Shown here: piece after piece, positions 1-5,064 of the stretch
Position numbering within the stretch: position 1 is the stretch's first letter
How the letters are laid out: each line of letters opens with the position of its first letter
Origin: an uncultured beta proteobacterium
GTDB lineage: Bacteria; Pseudomonadota; Gammaproteobacteria; Burkholderiales; Burkholderiaceae_C
Assembly: GCA_903958915.1 (NCBI GenBank)
Contig: CAJBVC010000775.1
Coordinates: 1 to 5,064 of the forward strand
Length of the DNA: 5,064 nt
Reading direction: 5' to 3'
Made by a program: the position numbers and the translations under genes
Notes under the pieces: generated by a model
Database searches by the model: none
Told to the model about the DNA's origin: nothing
Seen by the model: only the letters and a program-made list of their open reading frames with translations

Positions 1-1
1 C

Positions 2-532
2 ATTACCCAGGCCATGCAGGGACTGGGTATGCAAGGCGGCCAGTTCTTGGTTGCACTGGAAGCCAGTTCCCAGCCGCTGCAAAGTGGCCTGGAGGACATT
101 CAGTTTCTGGTGGCAGGGCACGCGGGCAGCACGCCCCGTCCGGTTAGCAAAGTTGCGTCTGGCGGTGAGCTCTCGCGCATGGCACTGGCAATTGCAGTCA
201 CCACCAGCCAACTGGGCACCGCGCAGACTTTGATTTTTGACGAAGTGGACGCTGGCGTGGGCGGCGCAGTTGCAGAAACGGTTGGCCGTCTGATGCAGCA
301 ACTGGGACGCGACCGCCAGGTGCTTGCAGTCACCCACCTGCCACAGGTGGCAGCGTGTGGTGATCACCATCTGGTGGTGTCCAAACGCCTGGCAGATGGA
401 CACACGCTGAGCACGGTTGCGGTGCTCGACGGCGAACGCCGCGTGGCAGAAATTGCCCGTATGCTTGGCGGTGAGAAGTTGTCCAGTACCACCTTGGCAC
501 ACGCCAAGGAAATGTTGCAGTCAGGCGTTTGA
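2..532 (+). CDS. recN: DNA repair protein RecN, C-terminal part (5' end outside window)
   Basis: RecN is an SMC-like ATPase that acts on double-strand breaks and supports RecA-dependent recombination; it has ATP-binding head halves at both ends and a coiled coil between. Only the last 176 codons are present, entering in frame at base 2; about two thirds of the usual ~550 residues lie to the left. The fragment carries the second half of the ATPase head: the ABC signature SGGELSR (fragment residues 53-59, bases 158-178), Walker [13 protein letters not shown] (77-88) with the catalytic D-E pair, and the H-loop VTHLPQVAA (110-118). The C-terminal block [21 protein letters not shown] matches the RecN ending well. 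The TGA at 530-532 shares its A with the rapZ ATG, so rapZ is probably coupled to it. The promoter, and any LexA box, lies outside the window. Product assignment is near certain because RecN-specific motifs are intact and in order. Confidence 0.97.
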   Translation: MTQAMQGLGMQGGQFLVALEASSQPLQSGLEDIQFLVAGHAGSTPRPVSKVASGGELSRMALAIAVTTSQLGTAQTLIFDEVDAGVGGAVAETVGRLMQQLGRDRQVLAVTHLPQVAACGDHHLVVSKRLADGHTLSTVAVLDGERRVAEIARMLGGEKLSSTTLAHAKEMLQSGV

Positions 533-1401
533 TGGAGATAGTGCTCATCACCGGTATGTCAGGCTCCGGGAAGTCCGTGGCCCTGCACGCTCTGGAAGAC
601 GCGGGTTTTTATTGCGTGGACAATTTGCCACCCGAATTGCTGGTGGCGTTTGTGGAACTGGAGCAGCAGCACCAGGCGCAACGGGTTGCCATCGCCATGG
701 ATGTGCGCAGCGCGGCATCCCTGCCCCTGGTGCCCCAACAACTGCAGACTCTGCGCGACCAGGGAATTCTGGTCAAGCCGCTGTTTCTGGATGCAACGGC
801 TGACACCTTGGTGCGGCGCTACTCGGAGACACGGCGCAGGCATCCGCTGTCGCAGCCGTCGGAGCCTGGTACGCACGACGCGCGGCGCGCGCTCGTTGAC
901 GCCATTGCACTCGAACGTGAATTGCTTAGTGCCTTGCGCGAGCAATCCCATGTGATCGACTCCAGTGTCATTCGTCCCGCCCAACTTCAGGCGTTCGTCA
1001 AGGCGCTAATATCGTCACCCTCTGACCAACTGACCCTGGTGTTTGAATCATTCGCCTTCAAACGCGGCGTGCCCAGCGATGCCGATTTTGTATTTGATGT
1101 CCGCATGCTGCCCAACCCGCATTACGAACCCGGCTTGCGGGAGCAGACCGGTTTGGACATCGGCGTGCAAGAGTTCCTGTTGGCTCAAGTCGATGTGCGA
1201 CGGATGCAGGACAGCATTGCCCAGTTTCTCGATGGTTGGCTTGAGTCTCTGGTGCGAGACCACCGCAGCTATGTCACCGTGGCCGTGGGTTGCACAGGTG
1301 GCCAGCATCGTTCAGTCTATTTGGTAGAGCAACTGGCGGCGTATTATTCCCAACGTCGCATCACGCTCAAGCGCCACCGGGAGCTTCCAGCAACGTCCTG
1401 A
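532..1401 (+). CDS. rapZ: RapZ nucleotide-binding protein (RNase adaptor family, formerly UPF0042/YhbJ/YvcJ)
   Basis: The 289-residue product matches the RapZ family (about 284 residues in E. coli). In E. coli RapZ delivers the small RNA GlmZ to RNase E and senses glucosamine-6-phosphate; in other bacteria its role is less clear. The N-terminal P-loop domain has Walker A GMSGSGKS (residues 8-15), followed by the family block [11 protein letters not shown] (26-36) and [18 protein letters not shown] (85-102). The C-terminal domain has [31 protein letters not shown] (170-200) and the family hallmark [10 protein letters not shown] (253-262). I chose the ATG at 532 because the protein then begins directly at [15 protein letters not shown]; a TTG at 529 adds only one residue. 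It overlaps the recN stop by one base (TGATG) and only a weak AGG lies 6 bases upstream, so coupling to recN is likely. The last residues, RHRELPATS, lack the lysine-rich end of the E. coli protein. Its 3' end overlaps mutY by 35 bp. Confidence 0.96.
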   Translation: MEIVLITGMSGSGKSVALHALEDAGFYCVDNLPPELLVAFVELEQQHQAQRVAIAMDVRSAASLPLVPQQLQTLRDQGILVKPLFLDATADTLVRRYSETRRRHPLSQPSEPGTHDARRALVDAIALERELLSALREQSHVIDSSVIRPAQLQAFVKALISSPSDQLTLVFESFAFKRGVPSDADFVFDVRMLPNPHYEPGLREQTGLDIGVQEFLLAQVDVRRMQDSIAQFLDGWLESLVRDHRSYVTVAVGCTGGQHRSVYLVEQLAAYYSQRRITLKRHRELPATS

Positions 1402-2425
1402 TCGGCGCTGGCAGACCCAGCGCAGGCCACTGCGCAGCGCTGAACCACCGTCCTTCGCCCCACTCGGCTCTCTGTCCTTGATGCAAATCGATTACGCACG
1501 GATGCAGGTGCAGGTCTTTGTGCGTCAACACATGCCGAAATGCCGGTTGCATTCGTAAGCGCTTCTGGAGTTGCACGGGAAGTGCTTCCCGCAATTCATG
1601 GTCGGAATCAAACACCGGCATGCAATAGAGGCCGGCCCACACACCCGTGGGGGGGCGTTTGTATAGCCACACTGACCCATCGGCCCCGCGCAACCACAGG
1701 AGCCAAAGCGACTGGCTGCTGCGCTTGAGTGTGCGGGTGCGCACCGGGTAGCGCTGGGGTTCGCCTGACTCTGCAGCGCGACATTGCTGCAATACCGGGC
1801 AGGTGGTACACAGCGGCTTCTTCGGAAGGCACACCAGGGCGCCCAGGTCCATCATCCCTTGGGTGTAGTCCATCATGCTGGTACGGGCCACTCGTTGAGC
1901 GGGAAGAAGTCCGCCTGCGGCTTCCCACAGGGCACGTTCATTTACGGCTTGTGCCAGATCCGCATCAAAACCCAGCACCCGCGTGACAACACGTTTGACA
2001 TTGGCGTCCAGAATCGCAACACGCTCGCCAAAGCACAATGAGGCAATGGCTGCCGCGGTCGAGCGACCGATCCCTGGCAAAGTCTGCAACTCCTCTGCCC
2101 GCCGGGGAAACTGGCCGTGGTACTGCGTCACGACCTGTTGTGCGCACAGATGCAAATTGCGTGCGCGGCTGTAGTAACCCAGTCCGCTCCACAAACCCAG
2201 CACCTCGTCCTGGGTGGCCGCAGCCAGTTGCCACACATCGGGAAACCGCTCCACAAAACGTGTGAAGTAAGTCCGTACGGTTGCTACCTGGGTTTGCTGC
2301 AGCATCACCTCCGACAACCACACCCGGTAAGGGTCGGAAGTCTCTTGCCACGGCAGATCGTGGCGGCCGTGGTGCTTTTGCCACGCGACCACCCGCGCGG
2401 CAAAGTCATGCAAATCCCCGCTCAA
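1367..2425 (-). CDS. mutY: Adenine DNA glycosylase MutY
   Basis: MutY removes adenine mispaired with 8-oxoguanine, preventing G:C to T:A transversions. The 352-residue product shows the full architecture. The catalytic HhH-GPD core includes [14 protein letters not shown] (36-49) with the catalytic Glu39, the helix-hairpin-helix [11 protein letters not shown] (116-126) and [12 protein letters not shown] (138-149) with Asp140, matching E. coli Glu37 and Asp138. An iron-sulfur site follows with spacing C-X6-C-X2-C-X5-C (Cys199, 206, 209, 215). The C-terminal MutT-like domain (about 230-350) has no complete Nudix box, as expected for 8-oxoguanine recognition. The start is a TTG at 2425; alignment to E. 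coli MutY leaves just two extra N-terminal residues, and no ATG occurs in frame before Met41. It overlaps the GTPase stop as TTGA, with no Shine-Dalgarno, so translation probably depends on coupling. Oddities are a C7 run at codons 257-259, an LTH instead of FSH recognition loop, and a 35-bp tail overlap with rapZ. Confidence 0.96.
   Translation of the reverse strand: MSGDLHDFAARVVAWQKHHGRHDLPWQETSDPYRVWLSEVMLQQTQVATVRTYFTRFVERFPDVWQLAAATQDEVLGLWSGLGYYSRARNLHLCAQQVVTQYHGQFPRRAEELQTLPGIGRSTAAAIASLCFGERVAILDANVKRVVTRVLGFDADLAQAVNERALWEAAGGLLPAQRVARTSMMDYTQGMMDLGALVCLPKKPLCTTCPVLQQCRAAESGEPQRYPVRTRTLKRSSQSLWLLWLRGADGSVWLYKRPPTGVWAGLYCMPVFDSDHELREALPVQLQKRLRMQPAFRHVLTHKDLHLHPCVIDLHQGQRAEWGEGRWFSAAQWPALGLPAPIRTLLEAPGGA
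1405..1423. terminator. GC-rich hairpin just after rapZ stop, possible terminator without U-tract
   Basis: GCGCTGG (1405-1411) and CCAGCGC (1417-1423) form a perfect 7-bp stem with a 5-base loop, three bases after the rapZ TGA. No T-run follows on either strand, so it does not fit a standard intrinsic terminator. It lies inside the mutY coding end, so codon constraint alone could produce it. It might slow polymerase or block 3' exonucleases on the rapZ mRNA. Confidence 0.25.
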
Positions 2426-4377
2426 GCGGCGTGCGCCAATGCGTCCGCAGGCGCGGAATCCCGGGCAGCAATCAGGTAAGACGTGAGTTCCGAGAGTTTG
2501 GCATCGATCTGATTCAGCACCGCTTCCTGCTGGCGTATTTCAGCCATGCGATCTTCCAGTCCCCCGGCGGCTTGCTGAATACGGTCGATCGCTTCGATAC
2601 GCCGTGTGAAATTGCGCCGCCGCTCACGCAGTTGGGCATCGAGTTGCGCCGCCGCAGACTTGCTCCATAGTTCAATATCGGCCAACGCGGCTTCGTTGAT
2701 GCCACGCAAACGTGTTGACAGCGCGCGCACCAGCCGGTCCGAGAACTCCGGCTGCGCCAATTTGAACGCGTTGCCCAGACCCAGGTACTGCAGGTGGCTG
2801 CGCTCCACGGAATCGAGGTCCTCCACATAGCGTAGGACTTGCGGCTCGGCCGGTGCCTGCAAGGAAAAACCGTGCTCTGCATTGAGTTGGCGGAATGTCG
2901 CAGCCAGCATGTCCTGAATTTCGCCGCTGAGTGTCTGCACCCGCTGGAGGTTGGCGCGCAGTCTATCGAACGTGTCACCGTAAGCGCGCTTCACGCCCAA
3001 CTTCAGGCCCTTCTGCATCAGCGCTGCCGTGAGTTGCGCCATTTCCTTCTTGAGTGCTGCCGAACCCAGAATGCCAAATACTTCCCGCAGCAGTTTGAGG
3101 TGGACTGAACGCACCGCATGAATCTTTGCACCCCCCTGGTCAAACTCGGCCTGCTCATGAGAAATGCGGGTACGCATATGCTTGATGACAGAAGAATTCT
3201 TGCCCTGCAAACTGCTGAGTTCCACCATCTGCTCGGTCAGGTCGCGCTTGCGAATGTTGATGACACGACCGGTCTCCGTCCGCAAATCGCCAATTCCGCC
3301 GGCCATGGCGTTACCCAGAATCTGCTGGCGCTTCCCCATCATGCCGCGCCCCAGTGCGTCTTCCAACAACGGCAGAGAACTCTGCGCCAGCAGTGGTGCA
3401 TCGTTGGTTACTTTGGCGACCAGCCCCTTTTGCGCAGAAACTGCGATCACACGATCGGCCGGCAATCCCAGAATTTCGGCGGTAGTCGCTTTCTGGCGCT
3501 CAATCTGCGCTTGAATCTGCGCCGGTGTACTCAATGCGTCCCACAAGGTGTCGATCTTGTTGAGTACGACCAGTCTGGAATTACTGTCGCCGGCTTCAGG
3601 AGAAAGATGCTCGCGCCAGATCGCCAAATCGGATTTGGTAACACCGGTATCCGCACCAAGGATGAAGAGGACTGCCTGTGCCTGCGGGATCAGGCTCACG
3701 GTCAACTCGGGTTCCGCGCCTATCGCGTTCAAGCCAGGTGTATCCAGAATGACCAATCCCTGCTTGAGCAAAGGATGTGCAATGTTGATGAGCGCATGGC
3801 GCCACTTGGGAACTTCGACCATGCCCTGGGCGTCCAGCAGCGGGTTGTCTTCAGGCGCCTGGTTATGCCAAAACCCAAGGGCCCTGGCCTCGTCCTGCGT
3901 GACCTTTAGTGTCTCTGCTACCTTCTCCAGTGCCAACGCCAATTGCTGCGGATTGTTGACATCCAGGTCCAGGCGTGTCCACTTTTCAGGCGCCATGCGC
4001 CACTCCATCAGAGCCTGGGGTTGCAATCGGGTCTCGATAGGAAGCAGGCGCAGGCACGGTGGAACCTCTGCGTCGTAGCCCATTTCGGTCGGGCACATGG
4101 TGGTGCGCCCTGCGCCCGCAGGCATGATCCGCCGACCGTACCCGGCAAAGAAAATGGCATTGATCATTTCCGACTTGCCGCGCGAAAACTCCGCAACAAA
4201 CGCCACCATGACCTTGTCGGAGCGCACCTGCGTTTCGAGCCTGCGCAAGCGCTCCTCGACAGCAGCGTCGAGCAACTCGTTGTCCTTGAGCCACTCGCCC
4301 AACAGTTTCAGGCGCAGCGCGAACTCACGTCGCCATGTGCCATGCTGGTCAAACTGATCGTTGAAAGAAGTAGCCAA
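2422..4377 (-). CDS. Dynamin-family GTPase (bacterial dynamin-like protein), function unknown
   Basis: This is a large dynamin-type GTPase of 651 residues from the chosen TTG start (655 from a GTG at 4389). Dynamin-like GTPases bind or remodel membranes, and E. coli CrfC has been linked to chromosome behaviour; the substrate here is unknown. All G motifs are visible (TTG numbering): G1 AEFSRGKS (62-69), G2 threonines in GRTTMCPTE (90-98), G3 DTPG (212-215), G4 NKID (273-276) and a G5-like SAQKG (314-318). The first P-loop glycine is alanine. The C-terminal ~300 residues are rich in charged helices, with a coiled-coil-like end (about 566-636). A mildly hydrophobic stretch near REVFGILGSAALKK (431-444) could be a membrane-contact tip, but I see no transmembrane helix or signal peptide, so it is probably cytosolic or peripheral. 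The TTG is favoured because GAGGGG precedes it; the GTG has no such site. Its TGA overlaps the mutY start as TTGA, and it follows mutM by 48 bp. Family call firm, cellular role not. Confidence 0.9.
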   Translation of the reverse strand: MATSFNDQFDQHGTWRREFALRLKLLGEWLKDNELLDAAVEERLRRLETQVRSDKVMVAFVAEFSRGKSEMINAIFFAGYGRRIMPAGAGRTTMCPTEMGYDAEVPPCLRLLPIETRLQPQALMEWRMAPEKWTRLDLDVNNPQQLALALEKVAETLKVTQDEARALGFWHNQAPEDNPLLDAQGMVEVPKWRHALINIAHPLLKQGLVILDTPGLNAIGAEPELTVSLIPQAQAVLFILGADTGVTKSDLAIWREHLSPEAGDSNSRLVVLNKIDTLWDALSTPAQIQAQIERQKATTAEILGLPADRVIAVSAQKGLVAKVTNDAPLLAQSSLPLLEDALGRGMMGKRQQILGNAMAGGIGDLRTETGRVINIRKRDLTEQMVELSSLQGKNSSVIKHMRTRISHEQAEFDQGGAKIHAVRSVHLKLLREVFGILGSAALKKEMAQLTAALMQKGLKLGVKRAYGDTFDRLRANLQRVQTLSGEIQDMLAATFRQLNAEHGFSLQAPAEPQVLRYVEDLDSVERSHLQYLGLGNAFKLAQPEFSDRLVRALSTRLRGINEAALADIELWSKSAAAQLDAQLRERRRNFTRRIEAIDRIQQAAGGLEDRMAEIRQQEAVLNQIDAKLSELTSYLIAARDSAPADALAHAA

Positions 4378-4381
4378 GTGT

Positions 4382-4387
4382 CCCCTC
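4382..4387 (-). promoter_or_regulatory. Ribosome binding site GAGGGG deciding the GTPase start
   Basis: On the minus strand the sequence reads GAGGGG, then ACAC, then TTG at 4377-4375; the core GAGG lies 6 bases from the TTG. The competing GTG at 4389-4387 overlaps this motif and has no purine-rich site upstream, which favours the TTG. Confidence 0.5.
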
Positions 4388-4397
4388 ACAGGGCGTC

Positions 4398-4406
4398 AAT
4401 ATAGCA
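4398..4406 (-). promoter_or_regulatory. Possible extended -10 promoter element for the GTPase-mutY pair
   Basis: The minus strand reads TGC directly followed by TATATT, an extended -10 (TGn plus hexamer) resembling sigma70 sites. At a 17-bp spacer the -35 position (4421-4426) reads ACCGCA, a poor match. Transcription would start near 4391-4390, leaving a leader of about 13 bases with the GAGGGG site and fitting the TTG start. Read-through from mutM is equally possible. Confidence 0.3.
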
Positions 4407-4415
4407 CCGCGGTGC
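4404..4415. repeat. Perfect 12-bp palindrome GCACCGCGGTGC upstream of the GTPase gene
   Basis: GCACCG is followed directly by its reverse complement CGGTGC, in the gap between mutM and the GTPase gene. Its inner edge is the TGC of the possible extended -10, so it could be a small operator or only a chance GC-rich palindrome. As RNA it could form at most a 4-bp stem with a 4-base loop and has no U-tract, so it is an unlikely mutM terminator. Confidence 0.4.
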
Positions 4416-4425
4416 CCAGATGCGG

Positions 4426-5064
4426 TCAGGACTTCTGGCATTCCGGGCAGAAGAAGGTCGAACGCTGCCCCTGGCGGATCGCACGGATGCTGGTACCACA
4501 CACCTGGCAAGGCTCTCCAGCGCGTCCATAAACTTGTGCCAGCAGCTGGAAATTTCCATGGTCACCCTGTGCATTGGAAAAGTCGCGCAGGGTAGAGCCG
4601 CCGGCCTGCACCGCTTGCGCCAGCACCGAACGGATCGCCCGATGCAGTTTTGCTACGCGCTGCTTGCCAATGGCACCTGCACTTCGGGTGGGTCGAATCC
4701 CAGCCCGGAACAGCGCCTCGGAAGCATAGATGTTTCCCACCCCTACGACCAACTCGCCCGCCAGCAGAACCTGCTTGATTGGCGCCTTGCGATGCTTCAA
4801 ACCAAGCTCAAATCGCTGCAGCGTAAAGTCGTCGGTCAATGGCTCCATGCCCAACTTGCCGAGAAGCTTTGACGAAGTCGGATCATCTTCGCCACTGACA
4901 TAGACCACCGCCCCAAACCGCCGGGGGTCGTTCAAACGCAAGCGACCCTGACTGGTCTGCATGTCAAAGTGGTCATGCAGACCGGAGGGCGGCAATTCGG
5001 TCCCGAAGGACAGACTGCCCGACATGCCCAGATGCAGCAGCAATTGGCCCACACTGAGGTCCAC
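4426..5064 (-). CDS. mutM: Formamidopyrimidine-DNA glycosylase MutM (Fpg), 5' end outside window
   Basis: MutM excises 8-oxoguanine (opposite C) and formamidopyrimidines, then cleaves the abasic site by beta,delta-elimination. The 213 codons before and including the TGA at 4428-4426 enter in frame at the right edge; the first codon seen, GTG, encodes an internal valine. Compared with E. coli MutM (269 residues) about 60 N-terminal residues are missing, including the catalytic N-terminal proline and the beta-hairpin lysine. What remains is intact: HLGMSGSL (fragment 11-18) with the intercalating Met14, DPRRFGA (46-52) with Arg48 and Phe50 completing the void-filling triad, the helix-two-turn-helix segment [15 protein letters not shown] (105-119) with Asn111, and the C-terminal zinc finger C-X2-C-X16-C-X2-C (Cys186, 189, 206, 209; bases 4438-4509) with conserved Arg201. 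It lies 48 bp before the likely GTPase start on the same strand, so co-transcription through to mutY is plausible. Confidence 0.96.
   Translation of the reverse strand: MDLSVGQLLLHLGMSGSLSFGTELPPSGLHDHFDMQTSQGRLRLNDPRRFGAVVYVSGEDDPTSSKLLGKLGMEPLTDDFTLQRFELGLKHRKAPIKQVLLAGELVVGVGNIYASEALFRAGIRPTRSAGAIGKQRVAKLHRAIRSVLAQAVQAGGSTLRDFSNAQGDHGNFQLLAQVYGRAGEPCQVCGTSIRAIRQGQRSTFFCPECQKS

Noticed and set aside
529..531. TTG three bases upstream as the rapZ start
   Set aside because: The ATG at 532 gives the standard family N-terminus and a typical stop-start overlap; the TTG adds one residue without a better ribosome site.
1576..1591. CGGGAAG-TG-CTTCCCG inverted repeat
   Set aside because: It lies inside the mutY coding region (part of REALPV) with only a 2-base centre and no T-run, so it is most likely a by-product of codon choice.
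1367..1738. Separate MutT/Nudix gene or fusion at the mutY 3' end
   Set aside because: This is the normal C-terminal MutT-like domain of MutY, in frame with the glycosylase core and lacking a complete Nudix catalytic box.
3118..3909. A 263-codon open frame on the plus strand, antisense to the GTPase gene
   Set aside because: Its codons are exactly antiparallel to the GTPase codons. In that phase a stop appears only opposite TTA, CTA or TCA codons, which GC-rich genes avoid, so long open frames arise passively. The translation resembles no family I know, while the minus strand encodes an intact GTPase.
4387..4389. GTG as the GTPase start
   Set aside because: It has no upstream purine-rich site and overlaps the GAGGGG that properly precedes the TTG at 4377-4375. 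It remains possible if the mRNA is leaderless.
4420..4872. A 150-codon open frame on the plus strand opposite mutM
   Set aside because: The minus strand encodes a clear MutM with an intact zinc finger; the plus-strand product has no recognisable domain or supporting start signal.

Overview
The window is almost completely coding and holds five genes in two convergent groups. On the plus strand are the 3' part of recN and a complete rapZ. On the minus strand, read right to left, are mutM (fpg) without its 5' end, a complete dynamin-family GTPase gene, and a complete mutY. The RecN, RapZ, MutY and MutM sequences, the GC-rich codon use and the gene order suggest a betaproteobacterium of the Burkholderiales, most likely a Comamonadaceae (Rhodoferax/Polaromonas-like) chromosome. 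That placement comes from recalled family resemblance and was not tested by a search. I see no insertion sequence, phage gene, tRNA, rRNA or CRISPR array.

Layout. From 2 to 532 lies the C-terminal half of the RecN ATPase head. Its TGA shares one base with the ATG of rapZ (532-1401), so the two are probably translationally coupled. rapZ and mutY (1367-2425, minus) run tail to tail and overlap by 35 bp, with a GC-rich hairpin just after the rapZ stop. mutY starts at a TTG that overlaps the TGA of the GTPase gene as TTGA. The GTPase gene (2422-4377, minus) probably also starts at a TTG, placed behind a GAGGGG ribosome binding site. The only real intergenic gap is 4378-4425. It holds that binding site, a possible extended -10 box and a perfect 12-bp palindrome. 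mutM fills 4426 to the right edge. No gene-free stretch exceeds 50 bases.

How the genes fit together. MutM and MutY are the two glycosylases of the GO system: MutM removes 8-oxoguanine opposite C, and MutY removes A misinserted opposite 8-oxoguanine. RecN is an SMC-like protein of double-strand break repair. RapZ is a nucleotide-binding regulator, known in enterobacteria as an RNase E adaptor that senses glucosamine-6-phosphate, with no obvious repair role. The least explained gene is the dynamin-like GTPase between the two GO glycosylases and coupled to mutY. It is the best candidate here for undescribed biology. The rest is ordinary housekeeping content with a few oddities: a C7 tract in mutY, a variant OG-recognition loop in MutY, a non-basic RapZ tail and an Ala-for-Gly P-loop in the GTPase.
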